Below, in pieces: positions 53,090-62,605 of a stretch of DNA of 64,000 bases; the first letter of the stretch is position 1; every line of letters begins with the position of its first letter. The stretch lies in assembly GCA_019636735.1 (NCBI GenBank), contig JAHBWY010000004.1, forward strand, positions 310,001 through 374,000, given 5' to 3'. The position numbers and the translations under genes are program-made. The notes under the pieces were generated by a model, which was given only the letters and a program-made list of their open reading frames with translations, ran no database searches and was not told where the DNA came from. The DNA is from Phycisphaeraceae bacterium. Its GTDB lineage: Bacteria; Planctomycetota; Phycisphaerae; Phycisphaerales; SM1A02.

Positions 53090-54529
53090 CTACACGCGAA
53101 GGTCGGGTTCTTGCGGCCAGCGGCCGCCATAGCGGGCGCGGATCGGCTCGACAGCCTCAACGATGAAGCGATCGACCTGTTCGGCGCAGCGGCCCGTGAA
53201 TCGTCCAGGATCGAGGGCCCGATCGAGGTTCACTTTTGAGAAGAGGGGATCGGCGGCGAGCCGACTGAGCAGATCGTTGTCGAGTCCTTCGCCCTTCACC
53301 CGTGCGGCCGCTGCCATGCTGTGGCGGCGGATCGCTTCATGGGCGTCCTGCCGATCGACACCTTCTCTGGCGGCCGCGAGCATGATCTCCTCGGTGGCGA
53401 GGAAGGGCAGTTCGGCGGCAAGGCGCGAGGCGACGATGCGCTCATTCACGATGAGCCCGCCGAGCACATTGATCATGAGGTCGAGTGCGCCATCGAGGGC
53501 GAGGAACGATTCAGGCAGCGTCAGCCGGCGATTGCTCGAGTCATCGAGCGAGCGCTCCATCCATTGCGTCGCGGCGGTGTCAAGCGCCGAGTGGTGCAGG
53601 CTCATCACGAAGCGGGCCAGGCCCGTGGCTCGCTCGCAGCGCATCGGGTTGCGCTTGTAGGGCATGGCGCTCGAGCCGATCTGCTCGCGCTCGAAGGGCT
53701 CCTCGACCTCCTTGAAGGCGGCGAGCAGGCGCAGGTCGGAGGCGCACTTGTGAATCGCCGCCGCAGCGGTGGCGAGCGAGGAGAGGATGCGGACATCCTC
53801 GACGCGGGGATAGGTCTGGCCGCAGAGTCGCCACGATCGCCCTTCGGGCCAGCCGAGTCGCTTGATGAACGCGGCTTCGAGCGCCTCGACCTTGGACGCA
53901 TCGCCATCGAAGAGGCCGAGATAGGAGGCCTGCGTGCCGGTCGCGCCGCGGAGCCCTCGCAGCAGCAGGCCGTCGCGGCGGGCTTCAACTTCGGCCAGCG
54001 CGACGGCGGCATCCTGCGCCCAGAGCGCCAGTCGCTTGCCGACGGTGACGGGCTGGGCGGGCTGAAGGTGGGTAAGGCCGAGCGCGGGCAGGGCGCGCCA
54101 CCGAGCCGCCTGCGTCGCGGCGCGATCGATGAGACGGGCGAGCTTGAGCGCAGTCAGATCGAGCGCTTTGCGCAGAATGAGAATGTCCGCATTGCAGACG
54201 ACATCCTGACTCGTCGCGCCGAGATGAATGACACCGCGCGCCGGGGGAGCCGCATCGCCGAAGGCATGCACATGGGCCATGACATCGTGGCGCAGCCGCG
54301 CTTCATGGGCCGCGACGGCGTCGAAGTCGATCGACTCCTTCGCCGCGTGCATCGACTCGATGGCCTCGCGGCTGATCGGAAGTCCCAACTCCTGTTCACT
54401 CTCGGCGAGGGCAATCCAGATCGTGCGCCATGTGACGGCGCGGCGATGCGCGCTCCAGATCTCGCGCATGGCGCGGCTGGCATTGCGGGTCTCGAGAGGG
54501 CTCTGATAGGTGCGGTCTGGCGCGGCCAT
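53090..54529 (-). CDS. purB: Adenylosuccinate lyase
   Basis: A 479-residue fumarase/aspartase-superfamily lyase. GATSQDVVCNADILILRKAL, LPALGLTHLQPAQPVTVGKR and GSSAMPYKRNPMRCERAT (the superfamily signature with the flexible catalytic loop) are all present. It acts twice in purine synthesis, releasing fumarate from SAICAR and from adenylosuccinate. The ATG at 54529 touches the stop of plsY (TGATG), so the two are coupled. Confidence 0.95.
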   Translation of the reverse strand: MAAPDRTYQSPLETRNASRAMREIWSAHRRAVTWRTIWIALAESEQELGLPISREAIESMHAAKESIDFDAVAAHEARLRHDVMAHVHAFGDAAPPARGVIHLGATSQDVVCNADILILRKALDLTALKLARLIDRAATQAARWRALPALGLTHLQPAQPVTVGKRLALWAQDAAVALAEVEARRDGLLLRGLRGATGTQASYLGLFDGDASKVEALEAAFIKRLGWPEGRSWRLCGQTYPRVEDVRILSSLATAAAAIHKCASDLRLLAAFKEVEEPFEREQIGSSAMPYKRNPMRCERATGLARFVMSLHHSALDTAATQWMERSLDDSSNRRLTLPESFLALDGALDLMINVLGGLIVNERIVASRLAAELPFLATEEIMLAAAREGVDRQDAHEAIRRHSMAAAARVKGEGLDNDLLSRLAADPLFSKVNLDRALDPGRFTGRCAEQVDRFIVEAVEPIRARYGGRWPQEPDLRV

Positions 54530-55212
54530 CAGGTGGCATTCTGCGCGGGAGCGCCTGAAGTTGCGCGGCGGCCGACTCTCGGCTCGACGCCTCGGAGGAT
54601 CCGTCCGATGTTTGCCCGGTGCCGCACGATGACGAGCGCGGCGAGCAGAGTGGTCGCGAGCAGAATGGGCCACGCGGCGAACGACCGGACCGAAAGGGCG
54701 ATCGTGGCGATGGGAAGAGACGCCGCCGCCGCGATGCTCGCGAGGGAGATCATGCGACCGAGGCGGAGCACCACGAGCCACACACCGAAGGCGACGAAGG
54801 CGGGCCACGCGAGCAGGGGCCAGAATGCAGCGAGCGCGCCGAAACCCGTGGCGACTCCCTTGCCCCCGGTGAACTTCAGGAAGGGACTCCACATGTGCCC
54901 AAGCAGCGCCGCCGCCACCACCAGCAGCCACCATCCGAGCGTCGCGGCACCCACGGTCTCGGCGGAAGCGCCGAGAATGCCCGCCGTCGCACCGGCGGCG
55001 AGCACGGGAAGAGCGCCCTTCAGCGCATCAAGCACGAAGCAGAGAATGCCCCATCGGCGACCGAGCACGCGGCCGACATTCGTCGCCCCGATGTTGCGGC
55101 TGCCATGCTCGCGGATATCGATGCCGTGGAGTTGACCGAGGAGCACGCCGAATGGAATCGCTCCCACGAGATAGGCGGCCACGGCGAAGCTGATCCAAGA
55201 CCAGGATTCCAC
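54529..55212 (-). CDS. plsY: Acyl-phosphate glycerol-3-phosphate acyltransferase PlsY
   Basis: A 227-residue membrane protein with about five hydrophobic segments. YLVGAIPFGVLLGQ, DIREHGSRNIGATNVGRVLG, FLKFTGGKGVATGFGALAA and the later VIVRHRANIGRIL are the PlsY motifs for acyl-phosphate and glycerol-3-P binding. It makes lysophosphatidate for phospholipids. The start is GTG 55212. It is divergent from the TTG-initiated ECF sigma gene (52 bp between them) and overlaps purB by one base. Confidence 0.94.
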   Translation of the reverse strand: MESWSWISFAVAAYLVGAIPFGVLLGQLHGIDIREHGSRNIGATNVGRVLGRRWGILCFVLDALKGALPVLAAGATAGILGASAETVGAATLGWWLLVVAAALLGHMWSPFLKFTGGKGVATGFGALAAFWPLLAWPAFVAFGVWLVVLRLGRMISLASIAAAASLPIATIALSVRSFAAWPILLATTLLAALVIVRHRANIGRILRGVEPRVGRRATSGAPAQNAT

Positions 55213-55264
55213 GGCGGCAGCGTACCGCCTTGCCGATACTCTTCTCTCAGGCAGGAGGCGCTCC

Positions 55265-55855
55265 TTGCAGGATTCGCAGGTCACGAAGTTGATCCGGCTC
55301 TCTCGCGAGGGCGATGCCGCCTCCCGTGAACAGGTCTTCGAACTTCTCCAGGCGGACCTGCGGCGCCATGCCGCGGCGCTCCTTCGCAGCGGGTTCCGTC
55401 GCAGTGCCGTGATGCAGACGACGATGCTGGTGAACTCCGCCGTCGAGCGCCTGCTCGAGCGGGATGCCCTCGAAGCGGAGAATCGACGCCATCTCTTTTC
55501 GCTTCTTGCGAGGGCCATGCATGATGTGCTCGTCGAGGAAGCTCGCGCGACCGCCGCGGTGAAGCGGGGTGGCGGGCGCAGGCCGCTCGATGTCGATGCG
55601 GTCGACCCCGCCGCCGAGAAGGACGGGAGCGCTTTGCCGACCATGTCGGAGCTTGCCGCGCTGAGGAAAGCCCTCAACGAACTCGCCGAGAAGGCACCGG
55701 AGTCGGCTGAGGCGATCAGGCTCAACTACTACTGCGGGCGCTCCCTTCGCGACATTGCGGAGATCACGGGTCAGTCGCTCGCGCAGGTTCGGGGTGCCAT
55801 CGACGAAGGGCGCGCCTGGCTTCGGGCCCGGCTTGAGGGAAGCGCGTCGATCTGA
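55265..55855 (+). CDS. ECF-like sigma factor (planctomycete/acidobacterial type)
   Basis: A 196-residue protein of the Sigma70-ECF type: VTKLIRLSREGDAASREQVF, RSAVMQTTMLVNSAVERLLE and RRHLFSLLARAMHDVLVEEA are region 2 landmarks of that group, and SLRDIAEITGQSLAQVRGAI forms the region 4 helix-turn-helix. The start is TTG 55265, supported by a perfect AGGAGG six bases upstream. No anti-sigma gene is adjacent. Its regulon is unknown. Confidence 0.9.
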   Translation: MQDSQVTKLIRLSREGDAASREQVFELLQADLRRHAAALLRSGFRRSAVMQTTMLVNSAVERLLERDALEAENRRHLFSLLARAMHDVLVEEARATAAVKRGGGRRPLDVDAVDPAAEKDGSALPTMSELAALRKALNELAEKAPESAEAIRLNYYCGRSLRDIAEITGQSLAQVRGAIDEGRAWLRARLEGSASI

Positions 55856-56066
55856 TTGCACGGATTTTTCGGCGCACTCGGGCCGCCCGAATTCGGCCGG
55901 GGGGAGCAGGGTGCTTGAAGCGGCCCGTCGCGGGCGGGCATGATGACGGACCGGGTCTCGATTGCTCCGCCGAGGGCACTCGAACGCTTGTCGAACGGCC
56001 GGGCGGTGTCAAACCACCGTTCGCAGCCGGGGCCCGGCCCCGCAGGGGCCACCGACGCACGAACGA

Positions 56067-57212
56067 TCACGCTCGCTCGAGGATCCGGCGAGCCGCGTGC
56101 AGCGCATCCTCGATCGAGATGCGATCGATGCGACAGACGGCGACGAAGTCATCGGCCTGCAGTGGTTCGGGAAGGAATGGCTCGGCGACGAGAAGGCGGT
56201 CTCGCTCCGATTGCTCCTCGGGCAGCGTCGTCCAGCGATGATCGGTCGGACCGAAGAAGACCACCGACGGCGTTCCAAGGGCGGCCGCGAGATGGCGCGG
56301 CCCGGTGTCATTGGTGACAAGGAGCGACGCGCGTCGGACCACCGCCTTCAATGGGCCAAGAGCCATGCCGCGCGAGCAGAGATCGATCACGGCGTCGTTG
56401 CCTGCCTCCGCTTGAATCAGCGCTGCCACTCTGGCAACGAGCGCCCGCTCCGCAGGAGCACCCGTCACAGCGATGCCCTTCCCGCGCGCGGTCCCGAACT
56501 CACGCAGGAGCTTGATACCGAGCGAGGCGAATCGCTCCGCGGGCCAGCGCTTGTCTTCTCGATTGGCGCCTGGATTGAGCAGAATGAACGACCGGAGATC
56601 CCCGAGGAGCCCATCCGCCGCCTGCTCCTCTTCGGGGCTCGTGAAGAGTTGAGTGCGGCGATCGGAGATCGAAGTCCCGAGAAGCGCTTCGCCCAGCGCG
56701 GCATAGAAGTCGACCGCCGGCGTCGGGCGCCGCCGCGCAGGCGCAGGAAGCGGGTCGGTCAATGTCCAGCGGCGGAGCTGGGTTGAATAGCCCACGCGAC
56801 GCGGGGCCAGTCGCAGCGCCGCAAGGCCGGAGCGCATGCTGTTCGGAAGGAGCAGCGCCGTGTCTGCACCGAACCCCCGCGCCCGGGCAAGCCCGCTCCA
56901 TGGGCCTGCCCAGCCGCGCATCGGCGCTTCGATGATCTCGTTGAGCCATGGAGTTCCCGAGAGGATGTCACTCAGACCGGGGCGCAGGAGTGCCGCGACG
57001 GTCGCGCGCGGTCGAGCCTCGCGGATCGCGCGCAGGAGCGGCGTCGCCATCGTGATGTCGCCCACCCAGCTCGGCATGAGCACCACCACTCGCGCGACTT
57101 CAGGGAGCGGCTCGATCGAACCCACCAGTGATGGTGGCGGGTCGAGCTGGGGCAGCCCCGCGCTCGCGTCACCGCTTCGGGTGTCACCGGTCGCGACGGA
57201 GTTCTTTGTCAT
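56067..57212 (-). CDS. Glycosyltransferase family 9 (ADP-heptose:LPS heptosyltransferase-like)
   Basis: A 381-residue GT-B glycosyltransferase. VVVLMPSWVGDITMATPLLR is the N-terminal acceptor motif; ILLNPGANREDKRWPAERF and LLVTNDTGPRHLAAALGTPS, then VVFFGPTDHRWT are the donor-binding motifs of heptosyltransferases I/II. It most likely adds heptose to the LPS inner core. The N-terminal 38 residues are a variable extension. It overlaps the gmhB-like gene by 4 bp (ATGA), which makes the heptose precursor, so the assignment is consistent. Confidence 0.9.
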   Translation of the reverse strand: MTKNSVATGDTRSGDASAGLPQLDPPPSLVGSIEPLPEVARVVVLMPSWVGDITMATPLLRAIREARPRATVAALLRPGLSDILSGTPWLNEIIEAPMRGWAGPWSGLARARGFGADTALLLPNSMRSGLAALRLAPRRVGYSTQLRRWTLTDPLPAPARRRPTPAVDFYAALGEALLGTSISDRRTQLFTSPEEEQAADGLLGDLRSFILLNPGANREDKRWPAERFASLGIKLLREFGTARGKGIAVTGAPAERALVARVAALIQAEAGNDAVIDLCSRGMALGPLKAVVRRASLLVTNDTGPRHLAAALGTPSVVFFGPTDHRWTTLPEEQSERDRLLVAEPFLPEPLQADDFVAVCRIDRISIEDALHAARRILERA

Positions 57213-58042
57213 CGCTCACCCCACAGCGTTTCGCCGGTTCGAGCGCGGAACCACGCCTCGGTGGTGCGCCGCAACTCCGCGGCGAAGCCGACCGCGATCA
57301 CCTCTTCGCCCACCAGTGTTGCTTCGAGGCCCGCGGGTGTTGCGGCGAGGTGCGCCACCTCGACACCCGTGCGCTCGGCGAGCGCTCGTGCGGCGCTGAG
57401 CACACTCTCACGGAGGGTCGGGTCAATCAGCGCGTGATCGCTCTTGGCCCGCAGGCGCACCGTGCTGCGAGGGCGCAGATCGGCGCGTGATGCCGCATCG
57501 ATGCGCTTCGCGGCATCAATGAGCGTTCGATCGACGAAATCCGCCGCTGTTGTCGCGCGAATCGATGATGGATCATCAGCCACTCGAATGGTCCTGGCCC
57601 CGGCGCTGCGCCCGGCGAGCACATCGCGCTCCGCATCGCCCACCATCCAGCACTGCGCGAGGTCAAGGTCGAGGTCGCGCGCCGCAGCGAGCAGCATGCC
57701 GGGGGCGGGCTTCCGCCAAGGATGCTCGCGCCGATAGCGGGGAACGACTCCTTCGGGGTGGAAAGGGCAGTGGTAGAACGCGTCGAGCACGCGCGGAAGG
57801 CCCGTCGCTTCGCAGAGTTGGCGCTCGAGTTCCGCGTGCACGCGATCGACGGCCGCTTCGTCATAGGCACCGCGCGCGACACCACCCTGATTGGTCACCA
57901 CCACGAGGGCCCATCCTGCTGTGCAGAGGAGCGCACAGCCGCGCGCGACTTCCGCGAGGAGACGCACGCCCGCGGCGTCACCAAGGTCGGCGTCGTTGTC
58001 GACGAGCGTGCCGTCCCGATCGAGGAAGACCGCGCGGCGCAC
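57209..58042 (-). CDS. HisB/GmhB-like HAD phosphatase (D-glycero-D-manno-heptose-bisphosphate phosphatase) with C-terminal extension
   Basis: A 277-residue HAD phosphatase. AVFLDRDGTLVDNDADLGDA is motif I, VVVTNQGGVARG motif II, and CWMVGDAERDVLAGRSAGA the last Asp motif. FYHCPFHPEG matches the zinc-binding Cys/His loop of GmhB. It should dephosphorylate heptose-1,7-bisphosphate in ADP-heptose synthesis. From about residue 195 there is an extra ~80-residue domain (VLSAARALAERTGVEVAHL, LVGEEVIAVGFAAELRRTT) not found in usual GmhB. It overlaps the GT9 gene by 4 bp. Confidence 0.88.
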   Translation of the reverse strand: MRRAVFLDRDGTLVDNDADLGDAAGVRLLAEVARGCALLCTAGWALVVVTNQGGVARGAYDEAAVDRVHAELERQLCEATGLPRVLDAFYHCPFHPEGVVPRYRREHPWRKPAPGMLLAAARDLDLDLAQCWMVGDAERDVLAGRSAGARTIRVADDPSSIRATTAADFVDRTLIDAAKRIDAASRADLRPRSTVRLRAKSDHALIDPTLRESVLSAARALAERTGVEVAHLAATPAGLEATLVGEEVIAVGFAAELRRTTEAWFRARTGETLWGER

Positions 58043-58045
58043 GCC

Positions 58046-59197
58046 TCAGACCACCACCGCAGGTTGAGTCGACGAATCGGTCCGGCGGGTCGCATCGCCG
58101 AAGTTGGTTCCGAGGGCCCGCGCCGCAGCGACCAGCGGATGATCAAGCGGCACCAAGCGCTGCTTGTTCGCGGAGACGAGCAGATCGACATCGCAGAAGA
58201 CATTGCCCTGCCGCGCGATCATGCGACCATGCTTGCCGCTCATGAGGGCTTCGATCGCCATGAACCCGAAGTGCGTTCCGAGCACGCGATCCGCCGGAAT
58301 CGGCGTGCCGCCGCGCTGCACATGACCGAGCACCGTGGTGCGAGTCTCAACGCCGATGCGCGCCTGAATCTCGCGCGCCACGAACGCACCGATGCCTCCG
58401 AGGCGCACCGGGTCCGGGCTGAGCGTGTCGATCATGGCGACGATCTGCTCGCCGCCGGCAGCGCGGGCGCCTTCGGCCACCACGACGATCGCGAAGCCGG
58501 GGCCATTCGTCATGCGCCGGTCGATCTCTGACACGATCGCGTCGAAGGAGAAGGGGATCTCGGGCATCAGGATGACATCGCTGCCGCTGGCGACCCCCGA
58601 GGTGAGCGCGATCCAGCCTGCGTTGCGACCCATCACTTCGCAGACCATCACGCGGTGATGGCTGTCGGCGGTCGTGTGAAGGCGATCGAGCGCCTGTGTC
58701 GCCGTATCGACGGCCGTCAGGAAGCCGAAGGTGATCTCGGTGCCGACGAGATCGTTGTCGATCGTCTTGGGCACGCCGATCACATTGATGCCGCTCTCGA
58801 CGAGGTGCTTCGCGGCGCTCATCGTGCCATCGCCGCCGATGACGATGACAGCATCAAGTCCATGGGCTCTCACCGTCGCCACGCAGCGATCGGTGACATC
58901 ACCGAAGAGGACTTCGCCCTGCGCATCCTTGCCGACCGGGTGACGCTTGGGATTGCAGCGATTGTTCGAGCCGAGGATGGTGCCGCCGCGCGTCAGGATG
59001 CCCGAGACATCGCTCGCGGTCAGGCGTCGCACACGATCTTCGACGAGTCCGAGCAGCCCATCCTCGATCCCATGGACCTCGATGCCGTGCTGGAAGATCG
59101 CCGTCTTGGTGACCGCTCGAAGGACTGCATTCAGCCCGGGGCAGTCGCCACCGCCGGTGAGAACGCCGATTCGACGAATGCCCGATGGAGGTGTCAT
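58046..59197 (-). CDS. pfkA: 6-phosphofructokinase
   Basis: A 383-residue phosphofructokinase. GVLTGGGDCPGLNAVLRAVT, IVIGGDGTMSAAKHL, GVPKTIDNDL and EVMGRNAGWIAL are the family motifs. Gly in GGDGT is the ATP-type residue, while Lys in PKTIDND is shared with PPi-dependent and mixed-clade enzymes. That combination is found in actinobacterial-type ATP enzymes, so ATP use is likelier but not certain. It is divergent from lysS. The gmhB-like gene follows 3 bp downstream, so this may be a three-gene operon. Confidence 0.93.
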   Translation of the reverse strand: MTPPSGIRRIGVLTGGGDCPGLNAVLRAVTKTAIFQHGIEVHGIEDGLLGLVEDRVRRLTASDVSGILTRGGTILGSNNRCNPKRHPVGKDAQGEVLFGDVTDRCVATVRAHGLDAVIVIGGDGTMSAAKHLVESGINVIGVPKTIDNDLVGTEITFGFLTAVDTATQALDRLHTTADSHHRVMVCEVMGRNAGWIALTSGVASGSDVILMPEIPFSFDAIVSEIDRRMTNGPGFAIVVVAEGARAAGGEQIVAMIDTLSPDPVRLGGIGAFVAREIQARIGVETRTTVLGHVQRGGTPIPADRVLGTHFGFMAIEALMSGKHGRMIARQGNVFCDVDLLVSANKQRLVPLDHPLVAAARALGTNFGDATRRTDSSTQPAVVV

Positions 59198-59297
59198 TGA
59201 AGTGGGCGAAGTGTATCTCGCGCCGATACGATGACGCGCTCCTCCGATCAGAGTGCCCGGCGTGCACCATGTCGGGGTGACATGGAAGGGCCACGGA

Positions 59298-60935
59298 TTG
59301 AGCGAAGCACCCAGGAAGTCAGACGACGGTCAGGCGGGCGAGACGGCGTCGGAAGTGTCCGTCCTCGTCGCGGCCCGGCGAGCCAAGCTTGAGGCGTTGC
59401 GGCGTGACCTCGGCATCGAGCCTTACGGACAGCGCGTCGACGGTCTGGTGGACCTCGCCACCGCGCGATCGCGCTTCTCCGAGGCCGATCACCACGCCCA
59501 CACCGAGGCGGTCGCCGCCGCGAAGAACGCCGCTGGCGCGCCTGGCAGCGTTGCGGCGGCGATCAGCGATCCGCGCCAGGTGGTGAAGGTCGCCGGCCGC
59601 ATCATGCAGCATCGCGACCTCGGAAAGCTCATCTTCATCTTCCTGCGCGATCACAGCGGCGATCTCCAAGTGTCGATCTCGCGCAACGAGGTGGATGCCG
59701 CGGCGTGGGAACTGGCGAAGCACCTCGATTACGGTGATCTGGTGGTGGCGGAGGGGCCGATCGGCCGGACCAACAAGGGCGAAATCTGCGTCTGGGCGAA
59801 GTCGCTCTCGATGCACGCGAAGTCGCTCGTTCCACCTCCTGAGAAGTTCCATGGACTCAGCGATCCCGAGATCCGCTATCGGCGTCGCGCCATGGACATG
59901 TACGCGAACCCGGAGACGATGCGCACCTTCGCGCTGCGCTCGCGTCTCGTCACCAGCGTGCGACGCTTCATGAGTGAACGCGGCTACCTCGAAGTCGAGA
60001 CGCCGATGATGCAGCCGATCGCCGGTGGTGCCGCGGCTCGGCCGTTTGTGACGCATCACAATGCGCTGGGGATTCCGCTCTTCCTGCGCGTGGCGCCGGA
60101 GCTCTATCTGAAGCGGCTGCTGGTCGGGGGGATGCCGAAGGTCTTCGAGATCAACCGCAACTTCCGCAACGAAGGCGTCGATCGAAGCCACAACCCCGAG
60201 TTCACGATGATGGAGGCGTATCAGGCCTTCGGCGACTGCTGGACCATGCTCGAGCTCACGGAGAGCCTGATTCATGAACTCGCGGTCGAAGTGGCGTCAC
60301 TCGGGCGAGAGGCGCCGGATGGCGCCAAGGCGGTGGCCGAGGGCGATGGTCCCGTGCTGCCCTTCGGCGATCTTCAGATCAACTACGCGCGGCCCTTCAC
60401 CCGAGTGAAGTACGGGGAGCTCTTTGAACGACAGTTCGGTTTCCCCATGGAGGATGAGCGTGCGGTTCGGGCCGAAGCGCAGCGGCGCCATGTGAGCGAC
60501 GCGGCGAGGAAGGATCACTGGTTCCTCGTCGATCAGCTCTTTGAAGACCACGCCGAGCACCTCGTTGATCGAGCGAGGCCGACCTTCATTACCGACTACC
60601 CCTCGGCGATCTCTCCGCTGACTCGACCGAACCGCGCGGTGCCGCACCTTGCCGAGCGTTGGGATCTCTTCATCGCAGGCATGGAGATCGGCCCGGCCTA
60701 CACCGAGCTCAACGATCCCGACATCCAGCTCGCGAAGTTCACCGAGCAACTGGCGGGCATTGATGAGGAAGCGCAGACCTTCCGCTCGCTCGATGAGGAC
60801 TTTCTCGAGGCACTGCGCGTCGGCATGCCGCCGGCGGGCGGGCTCGGTCTCGGCATTGATCGAGTGGTCATGCTGCTTGCGAACCAGCCCTCGATCCGCG
60901 ATGTGATTCTCTTCCCGCTGATGAGGCCGCAATGA
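59298..60935 (+). CDS. lysS: Lysyl-tRNA synthetase, class II
   Basis: A 545-residue synthetase. The N-terminal OB-fold anticodon-binding domain (about 90-190, VKVAGRIMQHRDLGKLIFI) is followed by the class II catalytic domain: motif 1 RRFMSERGYLEVETPMMQ, motif 2 FEINRNFRNEGVDRSHNPEF and motif 3 GGLGLGIDRVVMLL. It charges tRNA-Lys. I chose TTG 59298, with GGAAGGG seven bases upstream; in-frame GTG 59277 and GTG 59253 are alternatives. The stop overlaps the transglutaminase gene (ATGA). Confidence 0.95.
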   Translation: MSEAPRKSDDGQAGETASEVSVLVAARRAKLEALRRDLGIEPYGQRVDGLVDLATARSRFSEADHHAHTEAVAAAKNAAGAPGSVAAAISDPRQVVKVAGRIMQHRDLGKLIFIFLRDHSGDLQVSISRNEVDAAAWELAKHLDYGDLVVAEGPIGRTNKGEICVWAKSLSMHAKSLVPPPEKFHGLSDPEIRYRRRAMDMYANPETMRTFALRSRLVTSVRRFMSERGYLEVETPMMQPIAGGAAARPFVTHHNALGIPLFLRVAPELYLKRLLVGGMPKVFEINRNFRNEGVDRSHNPEFTMMEAYQAFGDCWTMLELTESLIHELAVEVASLGREAPDGAKAVAEGDGPVLPFGDLQINYARPFTRVKYGELFERQFGFPMEDERAVRAEAQRRHVSDAARKDHWFLVDQLFEDHAEHLVDRARPTFITDYPSAISPLTRPNRAVPHLAERWDLFIAGMEIGPAYTELNDPDIQLAKFTEQLAGIDEEAQTFRSLDEDFLEALRVGMPPAGGLGLGIDRVVMLLANQPSIRDVILFPLMRPQ

Positions 60936-62605
60936 TCGGACACCGGCTGCGGCGTCGAGCGGCGCGGCTGGCATGGGGGGGGGGCGCGGGCCAGAGGGTG
61001 GCGCCCGCTGGCGGCGTGATCGCGGCGAAGGTGCGCCTCGTGTTCTTGGTTGGCATGGTGGGCATGGTGTGCACGGCGTTCATGCTCTCGGCGGCGGCGC
61101 GCGCGATGGACTCCGGGCGAACGCATGCCACCGCGGAGGATCAGGCGACCGTCGAGTGGACGATCACCAGCGATCGCTGGTATCGCTTCACGCTCAACGA
61201 CGAACCCTGCGGTTCCATGCGCATCACCACGCAGACCTCGGCCGATGGTGCCCTTCGGCGCAGCGCGTCGGAACTCCGCATGCGCTTCCGTCGGGCGGGG
61301 TCGGTGGTGTCGATGACGCTCTCCTCGTGGTTCGAAGAGACCGCGAGTGGTCAGCCGCGACAGGCGATGTCGCGACAGGCCATGGGTGATCAGCCGGTCG
61401 AGCAGCACTTCCGCTTCGACACGGAGGATCGAAACAGGGTCACGGTCCGCTCGACGCAGGATGGTCGAAGCCGAGAGTCGACGCTGACGCTGGCCCCCGA
61501 CGGCTGGCTCACGCCGCTCGTGGCCGATCGCGTGGCCGCCTCGAGGCGGAGCGCCAACAGCCGCGAGTTCACCGTCACCACGGTCGATCTCAGCGCCGGG
61601 ATTCAGGTCGTCGAGCGCCGCGCCCGCCTCAGCGGGGAGCGCCGCGCCCGTCTCGGCGATCGCGAGATCCCCGTGACGGTGTGGGAGGTGACTGACTCAC
61701 TCAATCAGGTGCCCTCTGTCGAGGAGTGGTCGAGTGACGGTGTGCTCATGCGCAGCGTGCTCGTGATGCCGCTCGGTCGCGTCGAGGCGACGCTCGTCGA
61801 GAAGGCCGAGGCGGACGCAGCCCTGAAGGGCGCCGCGGCGGAGGTCATGGTGTCGACGCTGGTGCGCCCCGATCGTCCGATTCGAGACGCCTCCGGTGTG
61901 GCGATGGCGCGCTTCCGCATTCGAACGATCGACGGTGCTGCGATTGAGCTTCCCGAGAGTGGAGCGCAGCGCGTGAGTCGCCTCGCGCCGGACCAGGTGG
62001 AGGTGACGGTCGATGAGCGCCTCGCGTCGCCCCCGTCGGAAGAGGATCGACTCTCGGAGCGTTACCGGCGCGCATCGGTGATGATCGACTCGGACGATGA
62101 GGCGATCCAATCGCTCGCCACGCGCACCCTTCGGTCGCTTCGCCAAGCCGATGACGAGCGCCGCGTCGAGGCGCTGCGAAGCGCTGTCTATCGGCATATC
62201 CGGCGCAAGGGGCTCGACTCCGCCTTCGCGACGGCCTCGGAGACGGTCCGGAGTCGATCGGGTGATTGCACCGAACATGCGGTGCTGCTCGCGGCGCTGC
62301 TGCGCGCCGAGGGCATTCCTGCCCGCGTCGTCATGGGGCTGGTCTACTGCCAGGAGTTCGCGGGAGAGCGCGATGTCTTCGGCTGGCACATGTGGACGCA
62401 GGCGCTGCTTGAGCGCGGATGGGTTGATTTCGATGCGACTCTTCCCGCGGGGCTCGCCTTCCACGGCGGCCACATTGCCAGCGGAGTCAGCGCACTCGAG
62501 CATGGCGCGGTCGACTCCGAATGGGTGAACTTGCTTGGCCTGCTCGGAAACCTCCAGATCGAGGTCATCGAGACGGAGCGGCGCGACGGCCGTCGATCGC
62601 CATGA
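60932..62605 (+). CDS. Secreted transglutaminase-like (cysteine protease-fold) protein
   Basis: A 557-residue protein. A basic N-terminal leader is followed by a hydrophobic signal (LVFLVGMVGMVCTAFMLSAA). Residues about 60-360 are beta-rich and unassigned. The C-terminal domain has SGDCTEHAVLLAALLRAEG, IPARVVMGLVY, WHMWTQALLERGWVDFDAT: Cys, His and Asp of the transglutaminase-like triad. It may be a protease or cross-linking enzyme of the periplasm. A run of ten G (60974-60983) lies in the leader. ATG 60932 overlaps lysS; GTG 61031, at the signal peptide, is an alternative start. Confidence 0.85.
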   Translation: MIGHRLRRRAARLAWGGGAGQRVAPAGGVIAAKVRLVFLVGMVGMVCTAFMLSAAARAMDSGRTHATAEDQATVEWTITSDRWYRFTLNDEPCGSMRITTQTSADGALRRSASELRMRFRRAGSVVSMTLSSWFEETASGQPRQAMSRQAMGDQPVEQHFRFDTEDRNRVTVRSTQDGRSRESTLTLAPDGWLTPLVADRVAASRRSANSREFTVTTVDLSAGIQVVERRARLSGERRARLGDREIPVTVWEVTDSLNQVPSVEEWSSDGVLMRSVLVMPLGRVEATLVEKAEADAALKGAAAEVMVSTLVRPDRPIRDASGVAMARFRIRTIDGAAIELPESGAQRVSRLAPDQVEVTVDERLASPPSEEDRLSERYRRASVMIDSDDEAIQSLATRTLRSLRQADDERRVEALRSAVYRHIRRKGLDSAFATASETVRSRSGDCTEHAVLLAALLRAEGIPARVVMGLVYCQEFAGERDVFGWHMWTQALLERGWVDFDATLPAGLAFHGGHIASGVSALEHGAVDSEWVNLLGLLGNLQIEVIETERRDGRRSP

